Source: Gammaproteobacteria bacterium
Lineage (GTDB): Bacteria > Pseudomonadota > Gammaproteobacteria > Steroidobacterales > Steroidobacteraceae
Length of the DNA stretch: 64,000 nt
Assembly: GCA_024642505.1 (NCBI GenBank)
Contig: JAHEAZ010000007.1
Coordinates: forward strand, 1-64,000
Direction: 5' to 3'
Made by a program: the position numbers and the translations under genes. This document shows positions 8,484-16,570 of the stretch, one piece after another (within the stretch, counting starts at the first letter, position 1; each line of letters opens with the position of its first letter). The notes beneath the pieces were generated by a model. It had not been told where the DNA came from and ran no database searches. It saw only the letters and a list, made by a program, of their open reading frames with translations.

Positions 8484-9686
8484 TCAGTTGCCCTGCATGC
8501 GTTTACGCACCAGGGTGCCGGCCTCCTTGTAGGTCTCCGGCAGCGCTTCCAGGAAGGTGTTCGGCTGGAACAGCGGCTGGTACTGGTCGAGCACCGGCCT
8601 GAACAGCGCCATGGGCACTTCCGGGAAGCGGCGAGTCCTGCGGAAGTCGCCAATCGGGATGCGGGTGCTGGCCGTGTCCTCGTGGTGATTGGTGGTCTTG
8701 GCCAGCACGGTGCCGCGCGGGTCGACGATGACCGTGCCCTCGTCCTGGCCGCCGGCGGATTCCATGAAGCCGAGGTTATCCGGCGAAACCGAGTTGCCGA
8801 CGCCCACGGTGTAGATCCTGTTGTAGCGGGCAGTAGCCGTCGCCGACTCCGCATTGCTTCCGCCGGTCACGCTCATGACCAGGATCTCCGCGCCTTTCAA
8901 CGCCAGGCACTGGTACAGCAGCGGCTCCATGCCGACCGCAGTCATCGCAATGTTGCCGATATCCGTGCGGGCCACCGGCAGCACCGCGTCCCACCCGTAC
9001 ATCTCGACGTAGCGGTCGAGTACGTCATAGACGGTGGTCCCGATCAGGGCGCTTTCACCGAACAGACCCAGGATGTTGCGCGCCTTCCAGTGCTTGGCGA
9101 CGATGTTCCCGTCCGGTCCGACGATGACCGACATGTTGATGACATGGCGCGGCCAGTCCTTTTCCTTGGCATAGCAGCCGAAGGCAATGTAGCAACCGTA
9201 CTTCCTGGCGCGCGCGCCGATCGCCTCTGACTCGGGGCCGGGCAGGTCGAAGGCCACCCGGTTGAGTTCGCTGCGTGTCCAGGGCTGGAAGCCCTGGATC
9301 GGGAACTCGTGCATGCAGATCAGGTCCTGCTTGGCGCCCCACAGTCGCTCACCGCCCCAGTCCTCGGCCGAACCCTGGGCGATGTCGATCAGCCCAAGCA
9401 CGTGGTCGAGGTTGGCCTTGAGCGTGGGCGCGAGATTCTTGACGTCGACCGACCTGACCCGCGACTGGATTGCCGTGACGTTGGTCGATTCCTGCCTGAG
9501 CGGCACGGTCGCGTACTTGCCACGGTTGGCTACCGACACCGTCGGCGCCGCACCGGCGCCGACGGCTGCGGCGTCCTGCGCCCGCGCAGGGCCAGCGCTG
9601 GCCATCAGCCCAGCCAGTCCAGCCGCACTTGCGCCGACCAGCAACTCGCGACGGCCATTGTCTACGCGATCGGTTTTCCGGCTCAT
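8484..9686 (-). CDS. Tat-exported nitrilase-superfamily protein lacking the catalytic Cys
   Basis: A 400-residue carbon-nitrogen hydrolase fold protein with a twin-arginine signal (GRRELLVGASAAGLAGLMASAGPARA), so it should fold in the cytoplasm and be exported. The catalytic Glu lies in ICMHEFPIQ (about E127) and the Lys in AKHWKARN (about K201). Where related amidases and nitrilases have the nucleophile in an ICYD/ICDD motif, this protein reads IGNIAMTAVGMEPLLYQC; no cysteine occupies the elbow. The rest of the fold follows (LALKGAEILV). It may be a non-catalytic homologue or use a different residue. The gene stands alone, with a perfect hairpin in its upstream region. Confidence 0.85.
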   Translation of the reverse strand: MSRKTDRVDNGRRELLVGASAAGLAGLMASAGPARAQDAAAVGAGAAPTVSVANRGKYATVPLRQESTNVTAIQSRVRSVDVKNLAPTLKANLDHVLGLIDIAQGSAEDWGGERLWGAKQDLICMHEFPIQGFQPWTRSELNRVAFDLPGPESEAIGARARKYGCYIAFGCYAKEKDWPRHVINMSVIVGPDGNIVAKHWKARNILGLFGESALIGTTVYDVLDRYVEMYGWDAVLPVARTDIGNIAMTAVGMEPLLYQCLALKGAEILVMSVTGGSNAESATATARYNRIYTVGVGNSVSPDNLGFMESAGGQDEGTVIVDPRGTVLAKTTNHHEDTASTRIPIGDFRRTRRFPEVPMALFRPVLDQYQPLFQPNTFLEALPETYKEAGTLVRKRMQGN

Positions 9687-9722
9687 TCTCTTTCTCCCTG
9701 TGCAAATGTCAGAGGCCCCAAG

Positions 9723-9742
9723 TCATCATGAAAACATGATGA
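9723..9742. promoter_or_regulatory. Perfect palindrome upstream of the nitrilase-like gene
   Basis: TCATCATG-AAAA-CATGATGA is an 8-bp perfect inverted repeat with a four-base loop, 37-56 bases upstream of the leftward start at 9686. It could be an operator or an RNA hairpin in the leader. There is no T-run, so it does not look like the NamZ gene terminator. Confidence 0.45.
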
Positions 9743-9811
9743 TACAGGCAGGGTGTCGAATCAAATCTGCGGCCCGGCAATCGAAGCCGGCCATTCCCGA
9801 CACTGCTGGAT

Positions 9812-11017
9812 TCAGCGGTAGAGCAGGAACTCGCCGCGGGCGTCCAGCCAGGCACGCTCATCCGCTGCGGCGAGCGATTCGAGGTCGCCAGGGGTGGCCG
9901 ACGGGTCGTCCACCCATTCCCGCAGCAGGGGACCGCCATTGATCAGGTCGATGGCGAGCCGGTCAGTCTCGTATTCATAGGGAAAATCACGCCACAAGGG
10001 ATAGTCGTCCCGTAGACCGCGCAACGCCTTGAAGGCGAGCGCGGCCAGCCGCCATGGCCGGAACGCTTCGTGGTCGTAGCGGGCATCTTCCACGTGCACC
10101 TGGAGTCCCGCGCAGAGCTGCCCGACATGCTTGTGGAAGGTGGGCTCGAACCAGCACGGCCGGAGGGTGCAGCCGGCGAGCCATGCCGGCGCCAGTTCCT
10201 GCATCCCGGCCATCAGCCGGCGTGGCTCGACGTCGGGCGCGCCGAGCAGCTCCAGCGGGCGGGTGGTGCCGCGCCCTTCGGACAGGGTCGTGCCCTCGAG
10301 CATCACGGTTCCCGGATAGCACCGGGCCATCCACAGGTTCGGAGCATTCGGGCTGGGGTTGACCCAGGTGCGTTGTCCGAGCGGCCAGCCGTGGCCGGGC
10401 GCAGCATCGGGATCCCAGCCTGCCATTTCGATCACACGGTAGTCGACGTCGAGACCGAGCGTCTTCACCAACCAGTGCCCAAGTTCGCCGAGGGTCAGGC
10501 CATGACGCATTGGCAGCGCGCCGGCACCAACGAAACTCTCCCACTCGGGACGCAGCGTGAGTCCTTCTGCGGGACGACCGACTGGATTAGGGCGATCCAG
10601 GACCCATACCGCCTTGTGCGCCCGCGCCGCTTCCTCGAGCACGTAGCGCAGCGTAGTGATGAAGGTGTAGATGCGACAGCCGAGGTCCTGCAGGTCGATC
10701 AACAGCACATCGAAGCTGTCCATCATGGCTGCTGTGGGCCGCCGCACCGTCCCATAGAGACTGAACACCGGGATGCCGTGGACCGGGTCGGTGTAGTCGG
10801 CGGTCTCCACCATGTTGTCCTGCTTGTCGCCACGCAGTCCATGCTGCGGGCCGAAGGCGGCGCTCAGGCGCACGCCATCCAGTCCCGCCAGCGCGTCGAG
10901 CGAATGCCGCATCGCGGCCGTGACGGAGGCCGGGTGAGCGAGCAGCGCGACGCGCTGCCCCGCCAGTGGCCGGCGCAGCTCGCGCTCTTCGAGCAACCGG
11001 TCGATGCCGAATTTCAT
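9812..11017 (-). CDS. namZ: DUF1343 / NamZ-type exo-beta-N-acetylmuramidase
   Basis: The 401-residue protein belongs to DUF1343, a family with members shown to be exo-beta-N-acetylmuramidases that remove terminal MurNAc from peptidoglycan fragments. The N-terminus MKFGIDRLLEE is followed by family blocks GQRVALLAHPASVT, FGPQHGLRGDKQDNM, DVLLIDLQDLGCRIYTFITTL and VLDRPNPVGR. No signal peptide is apparent, which suggests cytoplasmic recycling of imported fragments. The start at 11017 is supported by GGAGG and by an ATGA overlap with the upstream DOMON-like gene; the longer ORF to 11332 is a read-back artefact. No other muropeptide-recycling gene is adjacent. Confidence 0.85.
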   Translation of the reverse strand: MKFGIDRLLEERELRRPLAGQRVALLAHPASVTAAMRHSLDALAGLDGVRLSAAFGPQHGLRGDKQDNMVETADYTDPVHGIPVFSLYGTVRRPTAAMMDSFDVLLIDLQDLGCRIYTFITTLRYVLEEAARAHKAVWVLDRPNPVGRPAEGLTLRPEWESFVGAGALPMRHGLTLGELGHWLVKTLGLDVDYRVIEMAGWDPDAAPGHGWPLGQRTWVNPSPNAPNLWMARCYPGTVMLEGTTLSEGRGTTRPLELLGAPDVEPRRLMAGMQELAPAWLAGCTLRPCWFEPTFHKHVGQLCAGLQVHVEDARYDHEAFRPWRLAALAFKALRGLRDDYPLWRDFPYEYETDRLAIDLINGGPLLREWVDDPSATPGDLESLAAADERAWLDARGEFLLYR

Positions 11018-11592
11018 GTGGTGGAATCCTCCGCTGATCGCCTGCTCGGCGCGAGCAGTGGCAGCTCGAACGATGAAGGGTCGTGAAAGTCGGGCTGGCC
11101 AGACGGGTGACGTAATGCCCAGAACGAGTGACGGCCGTCGCGATCCTCGGCGACCACGGCGAGGCCAAGTTCCAGCCCGGCTCCCGGCGGAATGGCGGCG
11201 ATCGAGCCGGGATCGAAGGTGACTTCCAGAACCAGTGCCTCCGGGTCCCGGTCGACCCGGATGGCCGGCGGGTCGATCCCGTCGAGGGGGCGCATACCCT
11301 GGCGCCTGCTGGTGAACTGGTACGCCGCCCACTCGCCCGATGGCGAGAAATTGAACTCGCAGTACGCCTCAGCCCCGAGTCCTCTCAGGAAGGCCTCGCA
11401 GCAGGTATGGCGCCAGAGGTCGTCCGCTCGGGCCGGCGGCGCTGGCGGCGGCACCAGCAACTGGCCAGTGTCGCCCTGCAGGCGATATTCAATCCTGAGC
11501 CACCTAATGTCGGTCCACTCGGTCGTCACGATCACGCGTTCCGGCACGCTGCCGACCGTGGCCGGATGGGCGATGAGTTCCACGACTGCCAT
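11014..11592 (-). CDS. DOMON-like domain protein
   Basis: A 192-residue protein resembling the DOMON-like / CBM9-like beta-sandwich group often annotated in proteobacteria. Supporting segments are WRHTCCEAFL, YCEFNFSPSGEWAAYQF, a C-terminal core LELGLAVVAEDRDGRHSFWALRHP, and PDFHDPSSF. There is no signal peptide. It overlaps the NamZ gene by four bases (11014-11017), so the two are probably co-translated; a sugar-binding or helper role for NamZ is inference. Start MAVVELIAHP at 11592 was chosen because the upstream extension runs into the divergent ThDP enzyme gene. Confidence 0.7.
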   Translation of the reverse strand: MAVVELIAHPATVGSVPERVIVTTEWTDIRWLRIEYRLQGDTGQLLVPPPAPPARADDLWRHTCCEAFLRGLGAEAYCEFNFSPSGEWAAYQFTSRRQGMRPLDGIDPPAIRVDRDPEALVLEVTFDPGSIAAIPPGAGLELGLAVVAEDRDGRHSFWALRHPSGQPDFHDPSSFELPLLAPSRRSAEDSTT

Positions 11593-11653
11593 GTTCCGTC
11601 CTTGTGGCACACTCGGGCGGCTGTTCGCAGACCCCATTATGGAGGCAAGACCG

Positions 11654-13237
11654 ATGAAAGGCGCCCAGGCCATCCTCGAGACCCTGCACCAGGGCGGTGT
11701 GGACACCCTCTTCGCCAATCCGGGCACCTCTGAGATGGCGCTGGTGCGGGCGCTCGATGATGCGGGAACGGTGAGGCCGGTGCTGGCGCTGTTTGAAGGA
11801 GTAGTGACCGGCGCTGCCGACGGCTATGCGCGCATGGCGGGTCGACCGGCGGGCACGCTGCTGCACCTGGGGCCGGGTCTCGCCAACGGCTGCGCCAACC
11901 TCCACAATGCGCGGCGCGCGCGGACGCCCATCATCAACGTGGTCGGCGAGCATGCCCGGGACCATGTCGCACTCGATGCGCCGTTGACCACCGACATCGA
12001 GGCGGTGGCGCGACCCTTCTCGGCCTGGGTCAGGACCATTGGCGAGCCGGCGGATGCCGGTCCGGACACCGCAGTCGCAATTGTCGCGGCACGTACCCGC
12101 TGTGGACCGGCTACGCTGATCGTACCTGCGGACGTCGCCTGGACCGAAGGCGCGTCGCCGGCTGTAACGCCCGCAGTGCCCGTGCCGGTGCGGCCGGCGA
12201 AAACGCTGGTCGAGCTTGCTGCAAGCCTGATCCGCCGCCACGGCAAGCGCTGCATGCTGCTCCTGGCTGGCGGGGCACTGGGCGAAGCGGGCGTATCCGC
12301 GGCGGCGCGCGTGGCATCGGCGACCGGCGCCAGGCTCGCGAGCGAGACTTTCAACTCGCGCGTTGCCCGCGGCGCCGGACGCGCCTTCATTCCGAAGATT
12401 CCGTATTTCGGCGAGCCGGCCGAGGCTTTCCTCGCGGACGTAGACGTGCTGTTGCTGGTCGAATCGCGCTCGCCGGTGAATTTCTTCGGCTATCCCGGCA
12501 GGCGCGGAACACCGGTCAACCCCGGCACGCAAATCGTCACCATCGCCCGGGCGGGCGAGGACGGAACGCATGTGCTGCAGGCGCTCGGCGAGCTGCTGGG
12601 GGCGGGGACGACCGCGGCGTCTGGCACCGCATCACATGACCTCGCGCGGCCGGCCGGCCCGATTGACGCGCTCGCGCTGGCAGTGACACTCGCGCGCCAG
12701 CTCCCGGAGGGCGCAGTGCTGTGCGACGAGGCCATCACCGCCAGCATGGCGCTGCCCGAGGTGCTCGCCGGCGCTGCGCCACACGAACACCTCGACCTGA
12801 TGGGCGGGGCTATCGGCGGTGCGCTGCCCCTGTCGACCGGGGCCGCCATCGGGGCGCCAGGTCGGCGGGTCGTCGCCGTGTCCGGCGATGGTAGCTCGCT
12901 CTACACGATCCAGGCCCTGTGGACCCAGGCGCGCGAAAACCTCGACGTGACCACGTTGATCTGCGCCAATCGCAGCTACGCGATACTGGCCTACGAACAC
13001 CTGCAGATCGAGGGTCGCCTGCCGGGTCCGAACGCGATGCCGGTGCTCTCACTCGACCGACCACCCATGAAGTTCGCCGAGATCGCGCGCGGCTTCGGGG
13101 TCGAGGCCGTGACCGTGGACAGCGCAGAGGCGCTTGACGATGCGCTGGTATCGGCGATGCAGCGACGCGGTCCGATGCTGATCGAGGCGCTGATGGCACC
13201 CATGTCGCTGCCGCCCAAGGTGCCCCGGACGACGTGA
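11654..13237 (+). CDS. Thiamine diphosphate enzyme, acetolactate synthase/benzoylformate decarboxylase-like
   Basis: A 527-residue ThDP-dependent enzyme with the three-domain layout of the acetolactate synthase superfamily. The cofactor-activating Glu is in LALFEGVVTGAADGYARM (near residue 50). The central domain runs roughly 180-330, and the ThDP/Mg motif is GDGSSLYTIQALWTQARENLDVTTLICANRSY. The central domain is short and no regulatory subunit gene is nearby, so it is probably not the biosynthetic IlvB but a decarboxylase or carboligase of unknown substrate. ATG 11654 follows GGAGG; the much longer ORF from 11192 is spurious. It is divergent from the DOMON-like gene, with 61 bases between starts. 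Confidence 0.82.
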   Translation: MKGAQAILETLHQGGVDTLFANPGTSEMALVRALDDAGTVRPVLALFEGVVTGAADGYARMAGRPAGTLLHLGPGLANGCANLHNARRARTPIINVVGEHARDHVALDAPLTTDIEAVARPFSAWVRTIGEPADAGPDTAVAIVAARTRCGPATLIVPADVAWTEGASPAVTPAVPVPVRPAKTLVELAASLIRRHGKRCMLLLAGGALGEAGVSAAARVASATGARLASETFNSRVARGAGRAFIPKIPYFGEPAEAFLADVDVLLLVESRSPVNFFGYPGRRGTPVNPGTQIVTIARAGEDGTHVLQALGELLGAGTTAASGTASHDLARPAGPIDALALAVTLARQLPEGAVLCDEAITASMALPEVLAGAAPHEHLDLMGGAIGGALPLSTGAAIGAPGRRVVAVSGDGSSLYTIQALWTQARENLDVTTLICANRSYAILAYEHLQIEGRLPGPNAMPVLSLDRPPMKFAEIARGFGVEAVTVDSAEALDDALVSAMQRRGPMLIEALMAPMSLPPKVPRTT

Positions 13238-13243
13238 GCGCTT

Positions 13244-13262
13244 CGGCTTGCGCAGCAAGCCG
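13244..13262. terminator. Hairpin between convergent genes
   Basis: CGGCTTGC-GCA-GCAAGCCG is an 8-bp perfect stem with a 3-base loop, in the 31-base gap between the ThDP enzyme gene and the leftward AarF gene. It is well placed to terminate both transcripts, although there is no T-run. Confidence 0.5.
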
Positions 13263-13268
13263 CCGGGA

Positions 13269-14594
13269 CTATCGCAGATAGGGTTCGACCAGGCGGCGCA
13301 CGTCGATGCGGGCGTGCAGCATGGCGCACAGCAGGAACGTGCCGACCAGCTTGCGGTGCAGGAACATGGTCGCCGGCGGCGGGGTTGGAAGGCCCTGCCT
13401 GAAGGCGACCTCGAGACCCAGGTCCCGCGCCCTGAGCGGCAATTGGGAAGCGGCGAAGTCATACGCGCCACGGTGCCGGATGGGCTGGCAAACGAGACGA
13501 ATGATCTCGATGACGCCGGTTGCCGAGTCTGCAGGCGTGTCGGGCGCGAGGTAGCCGAGCCTCAGGGCGGCGGCGTGGATCATGCGCTCGTCGTCAGCGA
13601 TGACTGCCCGACAGATCTCGCGGTAGCCGTCGACCCGTTCCGGGTCGATCTCGAGCGTCGCCCCGAAGTCGAGCAGCACTAGCTGGCCGGTGTCCGGCTG
13701 GTAGCGGTAATTCGCCGGGTTAGGGTCGGTCTGCATCAGGCGGAATTCGAACAACTCCCTGAACATCAGGCCTTCGATGCGTCGTGCCAGTGCATCCCGC
13801 GTGTGCTGGCTGGTCGCGAGGCCGGCGATCGACTCGATCGGCTCGGATTCGATGTAGTCGAGTGCGAGCACACGCCGCGTCGTCAGGTCCCGATGGACCC
13901 GCGGCACGACAATGCCGGGTGTGGCTGCGAGCAAGCGGCCGAAACGCTCGACATGATCGGCTTCCTGCAGGTAATCGGCCTCGACCCGGAGCTGGCGCTT
14001 GGCTTCCGTCGAGAGTCCAGCGATATCGATCTCCACAGGCAGGAAGTCGAGCCACTTGAGCAGGATCGCCATGTTGTCGACGTCGCTGTCGATGCTACGC
14101 GCCACACCGGGATACTGGATCTTGAGCACCAGGTCACGGCCGTCGCGCGACTCTGCACGGTGGACCTGGCCGATCGAGGCGGCTGCCAGCGGCTCTTCGT
14201 CGAAGTGGGCGAACTTCTGCTGCCAGCCCGCGCCGTACTCACGACCCAGTACCCGGTGCAGCTGCTCGGCGGGCATGGCGTAGGCCTGCGACCGCAGGAT
14301 AGCCAGCGCCTGGCGGAATTCCGGCGGCAGCAGTTCGTCGCCTTGTACCGACAACATCTGCCCGAGCTTCATCGCGGCTCCGCGCAGGCTCGACAGGCGT
14401 CGCGCCAGGGTCTCGGCGTTTCGCACCGAAAACAGTGCTCCGGCAGCAGTCGGTCGCCGGCCAGCCGCCAGCGCGCGCGCCGAGCTCAGCATGCCGCCGA
14501 GGGCGACCTCGCCGGCCATCAGGCCAATGCGCATGGCACGGCCGATCCGGGTGGACGGGACAGCGGACTGGCGGCGACGCGTTGCTTCAGCCAT
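13269..14594 (-). CDS. AarF/ABC1/UbiB family atypical kinase
   Basis: The 441-residue protein is an ABC1 (ADCK/UbiB-like) atypical kinase. Diagnostic elements in order: the KxGQ motif in AAMKLGQMLSVQGDELLPPEF, the alanine-rich nucleotide loop AAASIGQVHRA, the ATP lysine in LVLKIQYPGV, a catalytic-loop segment MQTDPNPANYRY and the metal-binding LLDFGATLE. Family members support ubiquinone biosynthesis or membrane lipid homeostasis and act as ATPases. Unlike UbiB it lacks an obvious C-terminal membrane pair and is not next to ubi genes. It follows the acyltransferase gene on the same strand (59-base gap), so a lipid-linked role is plausible. Confidence 0.88.
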   Translation of the reverse strand: MAEATRRRQSAVPSTRIGRAMRIGLMAGEVALGGMLSSARALAAGRRPTAAGALFSVRNAETLARRLSSLRGAAMKLGQMLSVQGDELLPPEFRQALAILRSQAYAMPAEQLHRVLGREYGAGWQQKFAHFDEEPLAAASIGQVHRAESRDGRDLVLKIQYPGVARSIDSDVDNMAILLKWLDFLPVEIDIAGLSTEAKRQLRVEADYLQEADHVERFGRLLAATPGIVVPRVHRDLTTRRVLALDYIESEPIESIAGLATSQHTRDALARRIEGLMFRELFEFRLMQTDPNPANYRYQPDTGQLVLLDFGATLEIDPERVDGYREICRAVIADDERMIHAAALRLGYLAPDTPADSATGVIEIIRLVCQPIRHRGAYDFAASQLPLRARDLGLEVAFRQGLPTPPPATMFLHRKLVGTFLLCAMLHARIDVRRLVEPYLR

Positions 14595-14653
14595 GGAGTG
14601 TATTCAGTGAGACTCGTGCGACAGTTCGCGCCGGCGCGGCATTCAGACGCAAG

Positions 14654-15559
14654 TTACGCAGACGACGCAGCGAGGTCGTCCTGCAGGCGGCCCAGCAGCC
14701 GGTCTTTCTCGGCCCACAATTCGCCCAGCGCATGCTGGAAGCCTGAGCGGAAGGCGGGGTCTTCGCCATAATCTCCGCCGGTCATCCAGGATTCGATCGC
14801 ACGCTTGCGTACGTGCACGATGACGCGGCGTGCGCGACCGCAGCACAGGTCCCACATGCTCGGCGTGCGCAGCCCGTATGCGATGGTGACGTCGAGCGTG
14901 GCATGCAACATGTCGCCCATGGCGCTGAGCACGAAGGCCACGCCGCCGGCACGCGGCGGCAGCAGGTGCCGATACGCGGCCCCGGCCGCATCGCGCTTGG
15001 CAGACGTGAAGCGCGTCCCCTCGACGAAGTTGATTACGGTCGTGGGTGTGCGCCGGAACTTCTCGCATGCGCGCCGCGTCGCCTCGAGATCGCGACCCCG
15101 TTGCCCCGGGTGCTTCTCCAGGTACTCGCGCGAATGCCGCCGCATGAAAGGCATGTCGAGTGCCCACCAGGCCAGGCCCAGCAGCGGGACCCACTTCAGC
15201 TGCTCCTTGATGAAGAACTTCAGGAACGGGATTCGCCGGTTGAATGCTGACTGCAGCACCAGGATGTCCACCCACGAGCGGTGGTTCGAGATCATCAGGT
15301 ACCACTCGTGGCGCTCGAGCGAGGTGTCGCCGCGGCGCTCGAGCCGCAGTGCGCGCGTCAACGTCAGGACGGTGTTGTTGGTGCTGATCCAGTTCTCGGC
15401 CAGGGCGACCAGGCCGCGCCCGAGCCATTCCCGCGCGCCGCGGCCGGGGGTGATCAACTTGACCAATGCGAGTAACAGGAGCGGCACGCCCCACAGCACT
15501 GTGTTGAGCACGATCAGTGCCAGGGTCAGGGCACCTCTCAGGTTCGCAAGCACATTCAT
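14654..15559 (-). CDS. YihG-like 1-acyl-glycerol-3-phosphate acyltransferase
   Basis: A 301-residue membrane acyltransferase of the PlsC superfamily, closest in pattern to YihG. It has an N-terminal membrane segment (ALTLALIVLNTVLWGVPLLLLAL), the catalytic NHxxxxD motif in SNHRSWVDIL (near residue 95), the phosphate-binding block NFVEGTRFT and a conserved PFMRRHSREYL helix. It would acylate lysophosphatidic acid, or a related lysolipid, at the inner membrane. It is first in a leftward pair with the AarF-family gene. The REP-like flank of the transposase unit begins 12 bases upstream of its start codon. Confidence 0.85.
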   Translation of the reverse strand: MNVLANLRGALTLALIVLNTVLWGVPLLLLALVKLITPGRGAREWLGRGLVALAENWISTNNTVLTLTRALRLERRGDTSLERHEWYLMISNHRSWVDILVLQSAFNRRIPFLKFFIKEQLKWVPLLGLAWWALDMPFMRRHSREYLEKHPGQRGRDLEATRRACEKFRRTPTTVINFVEGTRFTSAKRDAAGAAYRHLLPPRAGGVAFVLSAMGDMLHATLDVTIAYGLRTPSMWDLCCGRARRVIVHVRKRAIESWMTGGDYGEDPAFRSGFQHALGELWAEKDRLLGRLQDDLAASSA

Positions 15560-15570
15560 CTCGGCATCTT

Positions 15571-15617
15571 GGAGTTCATCTTGGGGTGGAGTTCATCTTG
15601 GGGTCGGACCTCGGTAA
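15571..15617. repeat. Left flank of RAYT unit: 17-bp tandem duplication and REP-like arm
   Basis: GGAGTTCATCTTGGGGT occurs twice in perfect tandem (15571-15587, 15588-15604). It runs into GGGGTCGGACCTCGGTAA (15600-15617), which is the exact reverse complement of 16515-16532 on the other side of the transposase gene. Confidence 0.85.
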
Positions 15618-15691
15618 AATATTGAATCGACGCGGAATTTTTCCTGGTAACAGAAAACATCATAGCAAGCCAGGCTGTCTTTCCGGGCCGA

Positions 15692-16417
15692 TCAATTTCG
15701 ATAGTCCAGCGCTACCTCCCGCAACTGATAGCCATCGGTGCAAGCGCGCAGCTTTCGGCCCGGCAGGCGGGGCCACAGTTCGCGCCTGATCGCCTCGAGA
15801 AAATCGGGATTGCCGATGGCCACACCGTCTGACCACTGTGGCTCGCGAGCCATCGATCCCTTTCCAATGGCATTCGATACCCATCTGCGGTGCACCTGAC
15901 GCAGCTGCGAAACGCTGCGAAGGCCAAGCAAGCTTACGAGGCGATCAGTGTTGACGACGCGGCGCTGCTCTGGGCGTGACTGAATTTCGCTGTAGCCGCA
16001 GTCGGGCCACTCGGACGGATGCCGTACTACGCCGGCCCTGACCATGTTCAGGTCAACGTAGACCATGCAGCGAGCGAGGTGCCCATCGGCCTGGACCGCG
16101 GTGGCATGGTATCTGTCTTCCCAGAACGCACCTCTGCGCGACTTGCGGGCGTTGTACTGTTGTCCGGTGCATCCAGCCACCAGCTGCATGCTGCGAGCGA
16201 TTTCATTCTCGCCGCGATCCTGAACCAGCACGTGTATGTGGTTGCACGTCACCGCATAGTTCAAGACGCAGAGTCCATAGCGCTCCCTGGCTTCCTGCAG
16301 CCATTGCAGCCACGTATTGCGGTCGCGCGAGTATCTCAGCAGGAACTTCTTCTCGTGGCACCGGTGCGTGATGTGCCAGACGCATCCGGGCAGTGAATGT
16401 CTATTGGCGCGCGGCAT
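15692..16417 (-). CDS. REP-associated tyrosine transposase (RAYT, Y1_Tnp/IS200-like)
   Basis: A 241-residue single-strand DNA transposase of the HUH Y1 type. The metal-binding HUH motif is in AVTCNHIHVLVQD, and the following helix (QLVAGCTGQQYNARKSRRGAFWEDRYHA) has the RAYT pattern and provides candidate tyrosines, followed by YVDLNMVRAGVV. The N-terminus PRANRHSLPGCVWHITHRCHEKKFLLR is characteristic of RAYTs. I start at 16417, because the ORF upstream of it runs through REP-like sequence. The gene is bracketed by inverted copies of TTACCGAGGTCCGACCCC, the expected substrate type for such enzymes. The unit is about 1 kb. Confidence 0.92.
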   Translation of the reverse strand: MPRANRHSLPGCVWHITHRCHEKKFLLRYSRDRNTWLQWLQEARERYGLCVLNYAVTCNHIHVLVQDRGENEIARSMQLVAGCTGQQYNARKSRRGAFWEDRYHATAVQADGHLARCMVYVDLNMVRAGVVRHPSEWPDCGYSEIQSRPEQRRVVNTDRLVSLLGLRSVSQLRQVHRRWVSNAIGKGSMAREPQWSDGVAIGNPDFLEAIRRELWPRLPGRKLRACTDGYQLREVALDYRN

Positions 16418-16513
16418 CGGTTCGCTTCCCAAAGCCATATTCTGGATCGCACAGCGCGGATGACGGGCCAGGATTTTGGCTGTGTTTGTCCAGTTCCGTC
16501 GTGAATTCAGCTG

Positions 16514-16570
16514 GTTACCGAGGTCCGACCCCATGTCTTTCTAGTTACTGAGGTCCGACCCCGTGTCTTT
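16514..16570. repeat. Right flank of RAYT unit: two tandem REP-like copies
   Basis: GTTACCGAGGTCCGACCCCATGTCTTT (16514-16540) and GTTACTGAGGTCCGACCCCGTGTCTTT (16544-16570) form a 27-base direct repeat with a 30-base period and two differences. Bases 16515-16532 are a perfect inverted match of the left flank. The second copy supplies the last codons and the stop of the methyltransferase gene. Confidence 0.88.

Noticed and set aside
16514-16570. The 27-base tandem repeat as a CRISPR fragment
   Set aside because: There are only two units, with a three-base gap and no spacers; the unit matches the inverted flank of a RAYT gene, so it is a REP-like element.
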